Shown one piece after another: positions 45,899 to 56,288 of a stretch of 64,000 nt of DNA. A program made the translations under genes and the position numbers. Where the stretch lies: positions 1 to 64,000 of the forward strand of contig VGVM01000006.1 of assembly GCA_016874035.1 (NCBI GenBank). The letters run 5' to 3'. Origin of the DNA: Gemmatimonadota bacterium. Its GTDB lineage: Bacteria > Gemmatimonadota > Gemmatimonadetes > Gemmatimonadales > Gemmatimonadaceae. Numbering within the stretch: position 1 is the stretch's first letter; the number at the start of each line of letters is the position of its first letter. A model generated the notes under the pieces. That model searched no databases, had not been told where the DNA came from, and worked only from the letters and a program-made list of their open reading frames with translations.

Positions 45899-48322
45899 TT
45901 ACGCCTCCCTGGTCGTCGACGTTCCCACGGACGGTCGCCCGCGACGCGCGAGCGCAAGGCCGACCAGCATCGCCAGCACCGCCATCGCGAGTGCGACCTG
46001 CGTGATCGCCTTTCCGCGCGCAAACGACTGGCTGGCGAACTGCAGTTCCACGCGCCGGGCGCCTGCCTCGAGCGGCACACCCATGATCGTCAGGTTTGTC
46101 CGCTCGACCTTGACCGCCTTTCCGTCCACCGACGCGGTCCACCCCGGGAAATAGTTCTCGGCCACGACAAGCGCGGAGCCGGCGGCTGCGGGTTCGCTCA
46201 GCTCGAGGGAAATCCGCCCCGGGGCATACGACTTCACCGCCACGCTGGTCTTCAGCGGTTCGGGGATGGCGGCCAGCGTGACGTCAGGGATGTTGGCATC
46301 GGTCGCCATGAGCGCGACGCTGCGCGCCGGGAAGTTCGGGGCGCGCAGGGTCTCGGTAACGGCGTTATCCGCGTACTTCGTGGCGACGGGGACCACCCAA
46401 GCCAGCGACTGCTCGCCGGGCAGTTCGTACAGGGTCACCGTCGTGCCGGCGGCATTCACGACCGGCCCGGCGACTCGCGTGAGCCCCTGGATCCCGATCG
46501 AATCGTTGTTGGTCAGCAGGAACCGCGTGTTGGTCATCGCCCACGTGGTCGGGTTCCCCGCCATCTCCGGTTGCTCAAAGAGCTGATAGCGGCCGAGTTC
46601 GTTACCGTGGTACCCGTAGGTCACCGGCACGCGGTGCCCCATGAGCGCGTCGCCGGTCAGGAACGGGTCGTTGGGCGTGTACGGGAAGTTCGGGTCCACG
46701 TTTGTCAGTACGCGCGCCGGTGCCGGCAGGCGCTTCAGGTATTCGGTGGTCGCGTCCGCCGCGTACACCTGCGCCGCCGGCGGCACGAATCCCCAGTAGT
46801 GCCGTTCGATCGTCCAGAGGTCGAATGCACCGAACGCGGTCAGGGCGAGGCCAGCCTGCCAACCGCGCAGGCGCTCAGTGCCGATCGCCAGGATGAGCCC
46901 TGCACCGACGATTACGAAAACCAACGAGCGCAGCGCACCGATCTTCAGCTCCGCGGCGCCGGCGTCCACCCGGTCGGCCAACTGCGGGGCGACGGCGAGG
47001 CTGTGCGCCAGGCTCGTCAGGCCGCCCGAGACCGCGAGCAAGGTGACCACGGCACCGGCAACCCCCCAGCCGATGAGGTATCCGCGCGGAACGCGTCGCT
47101 CGAGGACCCGGGCCGTGCCCGCCGCGGCCAGCATCGCCGTCGCGAATGCAACAATAAAGAAGATCGTGCTCGGCGCACGGAAGAACTTCGTCCCGGGCAC
47201 GATGGCGTAGATCACCTGGTAGAAGGGCGTGCTGCCACCCAGCGCCCAGAGCAACGCGACAAACCCGGTCGCGATCCAGAATCGCTGGAAGCGCTTTGCA
47301 GCGCTGCCCACCACGCCGGTGATTCCGGCGCCGGCAAGCATCAACACCAGCACGCCCGCGTACTCGCTATGAAAGTGAATCCCGTTGCGTCCCCAGTATT
47401 TGTCCAGGAGACCGCTGAACTGCGGGAGGTACAGGTTGAAGAGCTCTTCAATCGGGAACGAGAACTGGGTCGCGAAATCGTACCCTTGGCCGCCGGCGCG
47501 TGGTGACCACGGGGTGTACTCCATGACCGGCACATATTGGATCGCCGAAATCGCGAACCCCACGATTACGGCGCCGAGCGCCAGGCCGAGGCGAGTGAAC
47601 GCCTGCCCAGCGGGAAGCCGCGCATCGCCCACACCCGGCGCAAAAGCAAGGAACAGCGCCCAAGCGCCACCACCGAGCAGCAGATACTGCGCCAACTGCG
47701 GGTGCGGCGTCAGGAGCGCCAACCCGACGACCAACGCCAGCAGGCCCCAGGCCCAGGCCTTCGCGTCGCAGATGCACCAGGTGAGCGCGATCAACGTCAC
47801 CGGGAACAGCGCGTTGACGAAGAGCTTCCCGTCGTGGCCCGCGGAGACCAGCGAGCTGACAAACCCGGCCATCATGTACGCCATGCCGCCGACGATCGCC
47901 GGCCAGAACGCCGAGTGAGCGGCAATCCTGAGGAACCAATACGTCGCCAGGCCGCACAAGATGAAGTGCAGCACCATACCCCACGACATGGCGAGGTCCA
48001 CCGGCAGGATCAGGCGAAGCAGGAAGGTGGGATAGAAGATGTCGCCGTGCATGGCGGACACGTACGGCATGCCGCCAAACAAGTACGGGTTCCACTGCGG
48101 AAATCCGCCGGTCGCCTTCATCGTCTCGGCGGCGAATTCGCGGAACGCGAATCCGGCACGGTATTGGTCGCTCCGCCACTCGACCAGGAAGTTCCCCGCG
48201 AGCACGGGCCACGCGAGCGTCATGGCACACAGCGTGTACACCAAGGCGGCCCACGCCGACGCGAAGCGCGGGCCTGTGGGCGTCTGGACAGCAGCGGAGG
48301 TCGAGGCGACTGGCTTACTCAT
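45899..48322 (-). CDS. YfhO-family multi-pass membrane protein
   Basis: The 807-residue protein has an N-terminal block of about a dozen membrane helices (roughly residues 20-490) and a C-terminal periplasmic domain (about 510-770), ending with a last helix. Early motifs such as the FRSDQYRAGF/FPQWNPYLFGGMPY region fit the YfhO/GT-C family, thought to transfer sugars from polyprenol-phosphate donors to extracytoplasmic targets (in Gram-positives YfhO glycosylates lipoteichoic acid). It lies between a flippase-like gene and a polyprenol-mannose synthase, which fits this role. The ATG overlaps the stop of the flippase-like gene. Confidence 0.8.
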   Translation of the reverse strand: MSKPVASTSAAVQTPTGPRFASAWAALVYTLCAMTLAWPVLAGNFLVEWRSDQYRAGFAFREFAAETMKATGGFPQWNPYLFGGMPYVSAMHGDIFYPTFLLRLILPVDLAMSWGMVLHFILCGLATYWFLRIAAHSAFWPAIVGGMAYMMAGFVSSLVSAGHDGKLFVNALFPVTLIALTWCICDAKAWAWGLLALVVGLALLTPHPQLAQYLLLGGGAWALFLAFAPGVGDARLPAGQAFTRLGLALGAVIVGFAISAIQYVPVMEYTPWSPRAGGQGYDFATQFSFPIEELFNLYLPQFSGLLDKYWGRNGIHFHSEYAGVLVLMLAGAGITGVVGSAAKRFQRFWIATGFVALLWALGGSTPFYQVIYAIVPGTKFFRAPSTIFFIVAFATAMLAAAGTARVLERRVPRGYLIGWGVAGAVVTLLAVSGGLTSLAHSLAVAPQLADRVDAGAAELKIGALRSLVFVIVGAGLILAIGTERLRGWQAGLALTAFGAFDLWTIERHYWGFVPPAAQVYAADATTEYLKRLPAPARVLTNVDPNFPYTPNDPFLTGDALMGHRVPVTYGYHGNELGRYQLFEQPEMAGNPTTWAMTNTRFLLTNNDSIGIQGLTRVAGPVVNAAGTTVTLYELPGEQSLAWVVPVATKYADNAVTETLRAPNFPARSVALMATDANIPDVTLAAIPEPLKTSVAVKSYAPGRISLELSEPAAAGSALVVAENYFPGWTASVDGKAVKVERTNLTIMGVPLEAGARRVELQFASQSFARGKAITQVALAMAVLAMLVGLALARRGRPSVGTSTTREA

Positions 48323-49260
48323 GCACGGGGCGTCAAGGTGAACCGACGGCCGCCCATCGCGAGGAGGACGACGCCGGGAACGATTTCAAGGACCGTCAAC
48401 CAGATGCGCGAGCCGAGGACCACGAGCAGCGCCGAGCCGCCGGTCGCCAGTCCCAGCGCTGGCAGCAGTTGATGCAGCGCGCCTTCCCGGACACCGAGCC
48501 CACCGGGTGCGGGCAGGACGAGAAACCCGGCGAGGTACGACGCGGTGAAAGCTGCGATGGAGCGCGATGCATCGCCAGTTGGACCGCCAAGCAGCGCGAT
48601 GTGCAGCTCCCGAAAAGCCAATCCATAGAGAATCCACGCTGCGCAGCAGCCCACCGCGGCTTCCCACGCCGCGCGGATCGGAAGGTTCCCGGGGACGACG
48701 TCGCGCCCGAGGAGCCGCGTCGCGAACCGCGTGAGCGGCGGCAGGATCCACGGGACCGCCAGCAGGACCGCCGCGCTCAAGGCGACGACGAGCGCAATCG
48801 CATTGGGCGTCACACCCAAGGCGCCGAAGTTCCCCGCCCCGGTCGCGGCGATGACGGCGAAGCCCGCGATGATGTTCACGACGGCAATGACCAACGACGA
48901 CCCAACGGCGACCACGGGCGAGACGCCCGCACGCTCAGCCAGAACGCCCATCGCGGCGATCTGCCACACCTTGCCGGGGATATAGCGGCCAAGGTTCGAG
49001 ACAAACCAGATTCGCGCCGCGTCACGGAACGAGAGGCGCTCGCCCCACGCCGCCACGGTTCGCTGCCAAGTCGCAATGAGCACGGCATAGGCCGCGCCCA
49101 CCAGCACGGCCGAGAAGGCCACGCGGCCCCACGCGACGCGTACGCCCTGTGCCGCGCTCGTCAGCTCACCCCACTGCCCCGCGACCACGAGCACAATGCC
49201 GATCGTCGCCGCCGCTGCAAAGGCGACCTGGGCCACCCGCCAACACGTGGACCGGCTCAT
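48319..49260 (-). CDS. UPF0104/YbhN-type flippase-like membrane protein
   Basis: The 313-residue protein has about seven membrane helices and the NLGRYIPGKVWQI (residues about 90-102) and PAPGGLGVREGA motifs of the UPF0104 family, which includes the flippase part of MprF. Members are believed to flip or modify lipid-linked molecules. It stands between a GT4 glycosyltransferase and the YfhO gene. ATG at 49260 is chosen because it overlaps the upstream gene's stop; the longer frame to 49503 lies inside that gene. Confidence 0.82.
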   Translation of the reverse strand: MSRSTCWRVAQVAFAAAATIGIVLVVAGQWGELTSAAQGVRVAWGRVAFSAVLVGAAYAVLIATWQRTVAAWGERLSFRDAARIWFVSNLGRYIPGKVWQIAAMGVLAERAGVSPVVAVGSSLVIAVVNIIAGFAVIAATGAGNFGALGVTPNAIALVVALSAAVLLAVPWILPPLTRFATRLLGRDVVPGNLPIRAAWEAAVGCCAAWILYGLAFRELHIALLGGPTGDASRSIAAFTASYLAGFLVLPAPGGLGVREGALHQLLPALGLATGGSALLVVLGSRIWLTVLEIVPGVVLLAMGGRRFTLTPRA

Positions 49261-50429
49261 GCCACCGCCCGGGCAAATAGCGCGCGATAACGCGCGCCGA
49301 CGGCGGCCGGCGAAAAAAGTTCGCGCATCCGCGCCGCGTCCGCGCGAAGCGCCGGGGCAAGTACCGTTCGCGCGCCCGCGCGATCCACGAGCGCCGCTGC
49401 GAGCGCCGCGATATCGCCCGGTTCGACCGTCACACCGCCTTGGCTCTCGCCGACCAACGTCCGGAGACCGCCGGAGCGGTACGCCACGACCGGCGTCTCG
49501 CACAGCATCGCCTCGACCGCCACGAGGCCGAGTCCTTCGTCGCGCGACGGCATCGCGACCACCGCGCTCGCGCGGTAGAGCGCCGCCACGTCGTCCGCGG
49601 CAAGCGCCCCGTGCCAGCGGATCCGCCCCGCCAGCCCGAGTCGAGCCGCCTCAGCCTGCAAGGACACCATCTCCGGCCCGTCGCCCACCATGTCCAGCGT
49701 GAACGGTTCGGGCATCCGTGCGAACGCGGCAATGAGATCGGCCGGCCCTTTCTGCGCGTTCATTCGCCCGACGAACAGCAGCCGCGCCTCGCGCCGTCCT
49801 TCGCCGGGCGCGTACCGGGCGACGTCCACCGGCATGGGAGCAACGTCGACCGGGAACTCCGGCCCAAGCTGGAGCGCGATGTCACGGAGCCAGGCGCTGA
49901 CCGCCGTCCGCACCCGTGCGCGCCGCGTGCACCAGCGATACGCCGCCCGAAGCACCGGGTGCTGCTGGCCGAGCCGGATGTCGCTGCCGTGCATGGTGAT
50001 CACCGTCGGGACGCCGCTCTGCGCGAGCGCAACCGAGACGCCGGACGGAAACCACCAATGGGCATGAATCACATCCGGCTTGAATGCGCGTACCGCGCTC
50101 CGGACCGCCAGCGCACCAGCGCCGACCAGCCCGGCAAACGCGAGTGTGCCGCGCAGCGAACCTCTCACTTGCTCAGCCATGGTGCCGGTGCCCGCGAGCG
50201 TCTCCCAACTGCGCGGCGCGTAACGAAATCGTTCGACGGTACACCCATCACCCATGGAGTGCGCGCGACCGGCCGCGGAGCTTGCATCGGGTGAAAGGGC
50301 CGTGACGGGAGCGAGCACGTGTAGTTGATCGCCGCCGTCCCGTAGCGCTTCGACCAAGCGCCAGACGAACCGCCCCGCTGCATCACCCGGATGGCTTGGA
50401 AAGCCGTGGGTGACCACAAGGACACGCAC
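49257..50429 (-). CDS. Glycosyltransferase family 4 (GT-B)
   Basis: The 390-residue protein is a two-domain GT-B enzyme. The N-terminal half has the HGFPSHPGDAAGRFV type start and a HAHWWFPSGVSVA turn. The C-terminal half has LLFVGRMNAQKGPADLI near residue 213 and PSRDEGLGLVAVEAMLCETPVVA near residue 293, the donor-binding E-x7-E motif. The acceptor and sugar are not known. It does not match BshA, the GT4 of bacillithiol synthesis. The start is GTG, 3 bases from the GT2 gene. Confidence 0.85.
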   Translation of the reverse strand: MRVLVVTHGFPSHPGDAAGRFVWRLVEALRDGGDQLHVLAPVTALSPDASSAAGRAHSMGDGCTVERFRYAPRSWETLAGTGTMAEQVRGSLRGTLAFAGLVGAGALAVRSAVRAFKPDVIHAHWWFPSGVSVALAQSGVPTVITMHGSDIRLGQQHPVLRAAYRWCTRRARVRTAVSAWLRDIALQLGPEFPVDVAPMPVDVARYAPGEGRREARLLFVGRMNAQKGPADLIAAFARMPEPFTLDMVGDGPEMVSLQAEAARLGLAGRIRWHGALAADDVAALYRASAVVAMPSRDEGLGLVAVEAMLCETPVVAYRSGGLRTLVGESQGGVTVEPGDIAALAAALVDRAGARTVLAPALRADAARMRELFSPAAVGARYRALFARAVA

Positions 50430-50432
50430 GGC

Positions 50433-51386
50433 TCAGTCGGTCGAGTCGGTGCGGTCGGACCGTGCGGCAAGCTCGTCGAGCCGCCGCCGGATCTCGCGCT
50501 GTTCGGCGCGGGCAGCGGCCACTTGCTCGCCAAGCAGTCCCGTCGCAAACGAACCCGCACCCAGGACCAGCGCCGTCTGGATGACCGCCCACACCGGGCG
50601 CGTGCCCTGCCCGGCGAACAACAAGGCACCCCCTGCGATCGCGGCCACGGCAAAGATCGCCCCTCCAAGCATCCCGAACGCCAAGAGCGGCTTCCTGCTG
50701 AACCGCAGCTCGAACCAGACCGACAACATGTCGAGCACGCCGATCGGGATGCGGGAAAGTCCGAACTTCGACTTCCCTGCCTGGCGCGGATACAGCGGCA
50801 CGGGCACCTCGGACACGGTGTATCCGTTCGCCACGGCGATCACGATCATGTAGCGGTGCCAGTCCGGTCGCACCGGCTGGTCGTCCATGATCTCACGGCG
50901 GTAGGCCTTTACGTTGTTGAGGTCCTTCACGGGGATGTCAAACAGCATGCGGGACAGACCGTTGTACACCCGCGACACGAAGGCCTTGTCGTACTGCCCC
51001 TGCTTCCGTCCCGTCACGATGTCGCTCTCCCCGGCGAGGACGGGCGCCACCAGCCGCGGGATGTCTTCCGGCTTGAACTGGAGGTCGGCCGGGTAGAAGA
51101 CCAGGATGTCTGAACGCGCCGCGAGGTACCCACTGCGCAGCGCGTCGGCGATCCCGCGCCCGCCCCGGTGGCGGATGGCGCGAACGAACGGGTGCCGCGC
51201 GCGCATCGCTTCGATCGCGGCCCAGGTTCCATCGCGCGAACCGTCATCGATGAACACCACTTCGTATTGCTCCGGGCGTGCGGCGAATACCTCGGCACAC
51301 TGCGCGACGAACGGTGCAATGTTGGCCTCTTCGTCGCGTGCGGGCACCAGCACCGACACGTCCACTCGGGCGGCTTCGGCGGTCAC
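50433..51386 (-). CDS. Glycosyltransferase family 2 with C-terminal membrane helices
   Basis: The 317-residue protein has a GT-A catalytic domain: SVLVPARDEEANI, FIDDGSRDGTW with DDGS near residue 46, FYPADLQFKPEDIP (DxD-like) and SRVYNGLSRMLFDIPVKDLNN (residues about 140-160). Two hydrophobic stretches (about 235-285) near the C-terminus anchor it in the membrane, as in GtrB/DPM1-like enzymes that load sugars on polyprenol phosphate. It starts with GTG 25 bases from rpoN. It is the first sugar enzyme of the minus-strand glycan cluster. Confidence 0.85.
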   Translation of the reverse strand: MTAEAARVDVSVLVPARDEEANIAPFVAQCAEVFAARPEQYEVVFIDDGSRDGTWAAIEAMRARHPFVRAIRHRGGRGIADALRSGYLAARSDILVFYPADLQFKPEDIPRLVAPVLAGESDIVTGRKQGQYDKAFVSRVYNGLSRMLFDIPVKDLNNVKAYRREIMDDQPVRPDWHRYMIVIAVANGYTVSEVPVPLYPRQAGKSKFGLSRIPIGVLDMLSVWFELRFSRKPLLAFGMLGGAIFAVAAIAGGALLFAGQGTRPVWAVIQTALVLGAGSFATGLLGEQVAAARAEQREIRRRLDELAARSDRTDSTD

Positions 51387-51411
51387 GGCAGCTCCGGCGT
51401 CATCAGGTGAG

Positions 51412-53043
51412 TCATACGCGTTTCCTCATGCGCGCCGGCAGCACGCCAAGCTGGTCGCGGTACTTGGCCACGGTGCGCCGCGCGATCTGCACGCCGTCGC
51501 GTTCCAGCACGGCCACGATCGCCTGATCGGTGAGTGGGTTTCGGACATCCTCGGCTTTCACGAGCTTTTCGATGGTGTCCTTGATCTTGCGGGCCGAGAC
51601 GTCCTCCCCATCAACCGTGGCGAGCCCGCTCGAGAAGAAGAACTTGAGCGAGAGGACGCCGCGCGGGGTTTGCACGAACTTCTCGTTGGTCACGCGGCTG
51701 ACCGTGCTTTCATGCATCCCGATCGCGTCGGCAACTTCCCGGAGGGTCAGCGGGCGGAGGTGCTGGATGCCCTTGTCGAAGAACTCGCGCTGCCGATTGA
51801 CGATGAAGTGCATCACCTTGAGCATCGTCTGCCGCCGCTGCTCGATCGCCTGGATCAGCCACTGGGCCGCGCTGAGCTTGTTGGCGATGAACTCCTTGTG
51901 CTCCGCGTCGAACCGCTTGCGGTCGCGCGCCAGGTCCTGATAGGTGCGGCTCAGCCGAAGGCGCGGAAGTGGACCGTCATTGGCAAAGACCAGGTACTCG
52001 CCTTCGATCTTCTCCACCACGAGATCCGGTACGACGTACTGGTCCGCCGCGCCGGTGACGGCCCGCCCGGGCTTCGGGTTCAATTGCGCCACGCGATCAG
52101 CCGCTTTCTGCACCGCCTGCGGCGTCTCCGCCGTCGCCTTGGCCAGTTCGCCCCACTTGTGCGCCACCAGTTCCGCAAAGTGGTCGCGCACGAGGCGCAC
52201 CGCGAGCGACTCGCGGTCGCGATCGCCGTCGCGGTCGCCGCGCAACTGCAGCAGGAGGCACTCGCGTAAGTCACGTGCGCCCACGCCGGCCGGCTCGAGC
52301 CCCTGGATAATGCCCAGCATCAGCTCGACTTCAACCGGCGAAAACAGCGGCGTCTCGTCCTCATCGCGGCCCGCGCGCTCCGCTGCGTCCGCCATCACCT
52401 GGTTGATGCCTTCGCGGATTTCCTCGAGCGTGGCCGTCAGGTAGCCATCGTCCCCGATGTTACCGACGAACTCCTCGGCGAGCAGTCGCTGACGCGGCGA
52501 CAGGTCGAGCAGCTGCAGTTGCTCGCGCAGGTGCTCAGCGAGATCGCGGACGGCCACGGATACCGGTTCGACATACTCGCGCTCCTCACGTTCTTCGCGA
52601 ACGCCACCTTCCGGCTCGAAGCCGTCCGTCAGAATCTCATCCCACTTCTCGAACTCACCCGAGTCGCGTGTCGTGGCCTCCTCGGGCGACGCGAGCGCCT
52701 CGGCGAGGTCCGGCTCTGCATCGGCGTCCGAGTCCGGCTGTGAGTCCTCGGCACCATCGCCTTCAGCCCCGGCGGCGAGATCGGTAACGTCGCCTCCATC
52801 ATCGGCCGCGGTTTGCGCATCCGCGTCGTCCGCGCCGTTGTCGGCGTCCGCTTCCGACGCATCGCTCGCATCCGGGTCGTCGTCGTCCGACAACTCGAGG
52901 AATGGGTTGACGAGCAACTCTTGCTTCAGGTGTTGTTGCAAGTCCAGCAACGGCATGTAGAGCATATCCATCGCCTGGTACAGGCGAGGATTGATCTTCA
53001 TCTCCTGCCCGAGGCGAACAGATTGGCTCAGCCCCGCCCTCAT
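51412..53043 (-). CDS. rpoN: RNA polymerase sigma-54 factor
   Basis: RpoN directs transcription from -24/-12 promoters with enhancer-binding activators. The 543-residue protein has the Gln/Leu-rich region I (about 1-50), a long acidic Asp/Ala-rich region II (about 52-145), the core-binding region III, and the C-terminal DNA-binding part ending in the RpoN box ARRTVAKYR (521-529). It follows lptB with a four-base overlap, the lptB-rpoN order also found in Proteobacteria. No activator gene is seen in the window. Confidence 0.96.
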   Translation of the reverse strand: MRAGLSQSVRLGQEMKINPRLYQAMDMLYMPLLDLQQHLKQELLVNPFLELSDDDDPDASDASEADADNGADDADAQTAADDGGDVTDLAAGAEGDGAEDSQPDSDADAEPDLAEALASPEEATTRDSGEFEKWDEILTDGFEPEGGVREEREEREYVEPVSVAVRDLAEHLREQLQLLDLSPRQRLLAEEFVGNIGDDGYLTATLEEIREGINQVMADAAERAGRDEDETPLFSPVEVELMLGIIQGLEPAGVGARDLRECLLLQLRGDRDGDRDRESLAVRLVRDHFAELVAHKWGELAKATAETPQAVQKAADRVAQLNPKPGRAVTGAADQYVVPDLVVEKIEGEYLVFANDGPLPRLRLSRTYQDLARDRKRFDAEHKEFIANKLSAAQWLIQAIEQRRQTMLKVMHFIVNRQREFFDKGIQHLRPLTLREVADAIGMHESTVSRVTNEKFVQTPRGVLSLKFFFSSGLATVDGEDVSARKIKDTIEKLVKAEDVRNPLTDQAIVAVLERDGVQIARRTVAKYRDQLGVLPARMRKRV

Positions 53044-54305
53044 GTCATGGCCTCGCCATGCGCGCCCAGCGCCCCTGGGGAGGCAAGGGTCGCCGAGGCC
53101 GCTGGTGCCTCGTGTGCCGCTGGTTCCTCCGGTGCCTCAGCCGCAAAGCGTTGGCGGAGGCGCGCCGTCAGCGTGGGGCCGAGATAGATGTGCGCGACCG
53201 TGTCATCGAACACGAGCTCTCGCACCGTTCCAGAAACCTTTACCTCGCCATCGAACATGATGTACGCCCGGTCCACGATATCAAGTGTCTGTTCGACATT
53301 GTGGTCGGTGATCAGCACGCCGATGCCGCGGTCCCGCAGCCCGGCGACGATCTGCTGGATGTCGTGCACCGCGATCGGATCCACGCCGGCGAACGGCTCG
53401 TCGAGCAGCATGAACCGCGGCTGCGTGACCAGGGCGCGGGTGATCTCGAGGCGTCGGCGCTCCCCACCGGAAAGGGCATACGCCTTGCTCTTCCGCAGAT
53501 GCTTGATCTTCAGTTCGTCCAACAGTCCCTCGAGCCGCGTCGCCCTCTCGTCAGCGCTGAGCGGCATGGTCTCGAGGATCGCGAGGATGTTCTCCTCGAC
53601 GGTCAGCTTTCGGAACACCGACGGTTCTTGCGAGAGGTACCCGATGCCTTGTCGTGCGCGCTTGTACATCGGCATCGCCGTAATGTCGGCGTCGTCCACG
53701 AAGATGCGCCCGGCATTCGGCGGGATGAGCCCGACCACCATATAAAAGGTGGTGGTCTTCCCGGCGCCGTTCGGCCCGAGCAGTCCCACGATCTCGCCCT
53801 GGCGGACATTGACGTGCACATCGCGGACGACGGTCCGCTTCCGGAAGGTCTTCACAAGCCCTTCGGCCCGCAGCACGCTCTCGCCCGCGATCCGGCTCAC
53901 GGCGGCGCGGCGCGCTACCTGATGTTCGCTCGTATCCCGAAGACCCGTCAACAGCGCGTCGAGATCCGCGTGGGCATGGTCCCTCCAGGCCGCGGCAAGG
54001 CGCCAGCCGTCTCCGCCGCCCTCGGCTGGCGCGATTTCCGCGACGCCGGCTGCCACCAGGCGCGGCAACGCGGCGCCGGCGAGGTGGCCGCGTATTTCGT
54101 CCAGCGACGCCCGCGGCCCCTCGGCATCGCCCACCGCGGTGCCGCCGTGTTGCATGACACTGTGCAGGGCGAGTGCGATCTCGTGCAGCGACGCCGGTTC
54201 GCGCTCGCGGGTGGCGACGATCAGCGCCTGCATGGCCAAGGCCATGCCCCGGTCGCCGTCGGTGACGCGACGCACCTCGCCTATGAGCGATTCGTGGTCA
54301 GTCAT
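53040..54305 (-). CDS. lptB: LPS export ABC transporter ATP-binding protein LptB with N-terminal extension
   Basis: LptB powers extraction of LPS from the inner membrane. Residues about 145-390 are a normal LptB with Walker A GPNGAGKT at 177-184, the LSGGERRR signature and DEPFAGVDP. It is preceded by about 143 residues, absent from ordinary LptB (about 240 aa), with helical, wing-like character (residues 15-120: ...[17 protein letters not shown]... then ...GWRLAAAW). The open frame makes this one protein of 421 residues from ATG 54305, but a GTG at 53876 gives an LptB of normal length. A C-terminal Ala/Pro/Glu tail of about 30 residues follows the ABC domain. Confidence 0.85.
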   Translation of the reverse strand: MTDHESLIGEVRRVTDGDRGMALAMQALIVATREREPASLHEIALALHSVMQHGGTAVGDAEGPRASLDEIRGHLAGAALPRLVAAGVAEIAPAEGGGDGWRLAAAWRDHAHADLDALLTGLRDTSEHQVARRAAVSRIAGESVLRAEGLVKTFRKRTVVRDVHVNVRQGEIVGLLGPNGAGKTTTFYMVVGLIPPNAGRIFVDDADITAMPMYKRARQGIGYLSQEPSVFRKLTVEENILAILETMPLSADERATRLEGLLDELKIKHLRKSKAYALSGGERRRLEITRALVTQPRFMLLDEPFAGVDPIAVHDIQQIVAGLRDRGIGVLITDHNVEQTLDIVDRAYIMFDGEVKVSGTVRELVFDDTVAHIYLGPTLTARLRQRFAAEAPEEPAAHEAPAASATLASPGALGAHGEAMT

Positions 54306-55725
54306 CGCGCCGCGATCCACGTGGGCTGCCGGCCGGCGAACTCATGACGCCGCCGGGCGGCTTTCGCACGGTCGGTGCGGCCTTCTTCGTGCTGTCCGCC
54401 GCCGGCTGGACCAGCACACCGGTCACCTGATCCACGACGCGCACGCGATCAAGCCCTCCATCGCCGTCGAACGTGACGTCAATCACGCGTCCGGCCATGT
54501 AGTTGATTGCGGGTGTGGAGTCCGGTGGTGCAACGCCCGCGCGGATCGCCTGCTGCCACGAACGCGCCGATCCGCTCGCAACCAGCCGCGTCAGGCGCGG
54601 ACGGTTTGCCGTGTCCCCCGGCGCGCGGACTGAATCGAAGTGCGCCACGATGGTATCAGCAGTGACCCAGTCGCGTTCCTTCGAGCGGATGTCCGTCGAG
54701 TCCGCCGGTGACTCGATTCGCGCCCGACGAACGGCCGTCAAGTCGCGGAGCCGCTGTCCCGGCAGGCGTGTGTCAATGGAATCGGCCGTGATCTCACGAC
54801 TACCCTGCGCGGCGCGTGCACCACCCTTACCCCACGCGATCGCGCGGTCCAGGTCCCGGTCAACGAGGCGCAAGTCCAGTGTGTCGGCGGTCAGCGTGAT
54901 GTCGTCGCTCGTGGCCTTCGCCGACCCGGCGCTGCGCACGCGCTCGGCTTCGCGGTTTCGCGAGTAGATATCGATCTCGGTGCCGATCAGCGTGAACTTC
55001 CGGTCACCGCGACCTTCGATTCGCGGGTCGCGGCGCATCGCCGCGTGCTCCGCGCCGTTGTCCAGCATCGCCGAATCGCCGGTGGCGACCAGGTCCGGCC
55101 GCTCGAGCACGACCTTGCCCCGGGCGAATACGACCGAATCATTGATACTGATCACCGTGTCGGCGAGCACGTGCGCCGAGTCCGCCGGGCCGGAACTCGT
55201 GCCGGCGTCCTCAGCGCTGATCCACATGTCGGGGCGCCCGCCGGCGTCGAGCCGTGACTGTGCCCGGAGCCCTGCCTTGGCGCGCAGGTACACCGCACGC
55301 GGACCCGAGAACCGCGTACCGCCCGACGTGCGCCCGTTCACGTTGCCCTCGGCGATCAACTTCTCCTCGCCCATCAGGTAGGTGATCCGGTCCGCATTCA
55401 GCGTCAGGCGCCCTTCGCTGTAGCGCACCTTGCCGATGAGATACACGGTCCGCTGGTCACCGAAGTTCTCGGCGCTGTCCGCCAGGATCCGCTGGTCGGA
55501 GTTCGTGCAGCGGGCGTCAACACCGCCACCGGCGAAGTCGTTGCGGCGGCCCGATGCCAGCGCGAACGAGGTGAAGCGCGAGGTGTACTCGCCTGCAACA
55601 CGAACGCCACTCATCAACAGGTCGCATTCCTGCGAACGGGGCTGCTCTTGCGACTGCGCCGGCGTGGCCAAGCCGACGCCGACCAGCGCCAGCGCCGCGG
55701 CCGCAACGATCGATCGGCCGATCAT
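54298..55725 (-). CDS. lptA: LptA/OstA-like LPS transport protein
   Basis: The 475-residue protein has a signal peptide (about 1-25, ending ATPAQSQ) and then a series of beta-strand motifs of OstA/LptA type (ILADSAENF..., [26 protein letters not shown] and similar), which would stack into the periplasmic bridge carrying LPS. It is far longer than E. coli LptA (about 185) and resembles the OstA-like proteins of other phyla, so it may serve as LptA or as the periplasmic part of LptD. The tail from about 440 is Pro/Ser-rich. It sits between lptC and lptB, the usual order. Confidence 0.82.
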   Translation of the reverse strand: MIGRSIVAAAALALVGVGLATPAQSQEQPRSQECDLLMSGVRVAGEYTSRFTSFALASGRRNDFAGGGVDARCTNSDQRILADSAENFGDQRTVYLIGKVRYSEGRLTLNADRITYLMGEEKLIAEGNVNGRTSGGTRFSGPRAVYLRAKAGLRAQSRLDAGGRPDMWISAEDAGTSSGPADSAHVLADTVISINDSVVFARGKVVLERPDLVATGDSAMLDNGAEHAAMRRDPRIEGRGDRKFTLIGTEIDIYSRNREAERVRSAGSAKATSDDITLTADTLDLRLVDRDLDRAIAWGKGGARAAQGSREITADSIDTRLPGQRLRDLTAVRRARIESPADSTDIRSKERDWVTADTIVAHFDSVRAPGDTANRPRLTRLVASGSARSWQQAIRAGVAPPDSTPAINYMAGRVIDVTFDGDGGLDRVRVVDQVTGVLVQPAADSTKKAAPTVRKPPGGVMSSPAGSPRGSRRDD

Positions 55726-56288
55726 TGCGGGATCGCCACCCGCATGGACTTCGTGCTGATCATCTTCATCACGCGCACCGTGCTCAAGTCGGCGTCGCTC
55801 ACGAACCCGATGCCCCGGACCTCCCGGTCCGGCTCCGAGAGCACGAAACTGCTGTCGGTGGACATCTGGTTGAGTCGTTGATCGAAGCGCGCAAAGGGCG
55901 TCTCGATCTTCTTGCCATCGATCGCGGTCATGACGACGTCGCCACGCGCCTCCAGCGTCGCCAGGCGCGTGTCGTAGGTCCCTTCGCGCGCCGTGACGAT
56001 CCCTTCGAGCACCCCCGAGCTGTTGAAGAAACGCGTCCGCAGCGGCAGGATGACCATGCGCGTGTTGTCGTTGAAGAAGTAGGTCGAGTCCCCTTCGACC
56101 TCCGCGCGCCGCATGCCCCGGTCCGTGATCGCGAACCGCGACTTGTACAGGATCATCTCGGCGGTGTCGCCCATGGCGCCACCCACGCCAACCGGCGGGC
56201 TCTCGGCGCGGCTGCAGGACGCGCCCAACGCCGCAGCGGCCATCGTGGCCACCAGGACCGCCGTGCGCGAAGACCCTGCCGGCCTCAC
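55722..56288 (-). CDS. lptC: LPS export protein LptC
   Basis: LptC links the inner-membrane LptBFG complex to the LptA bridge. The 188-residue protein has an N-terminal hydrophobic segment ending in a cysteine (C25 in ALGASC, a lipobox-like end), suggesting a lipoprotein rather than a plain membrane anchor, followed by an LptC-type beta-jellyroll region (about 50-185). The ATGA overlap with kdsD and the adjacent lptA and lptB confirm the context. Confidence 0.88.
   Translation of the reverse strand: MRPAGSSRTAVLVATMAAAALGASCSRAESPPVGVGGAMGDTAEMILYKSRFAITDRGMRRAEVEGDSTYFFNDNTRMVILPLRTRFFNSSGVLEGIVTAREGTYDTRLATLEARGDVVMTAIDGKKIETPFARFDQRLNQMSTDSSFVLSEPDREVRGIGFVSDADLSTVRVMKMISTKSMRVAIPQ

Noticed and set aside
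45740-47506. Open frame of 588 codons on the plus strand opposite the YfhO-family gene
   Set aside because: Arg-rich translation without any domain, while the minus frame has clear membrane helices and family motifs.
49257-50429. GT4 glycosyltransferase as the missing BshA of bacillithiol synthesis
   Set aside because: The N-terminus and conserved blocks do not match BshA, and the gene lies in a glycan cluster far from bshC.
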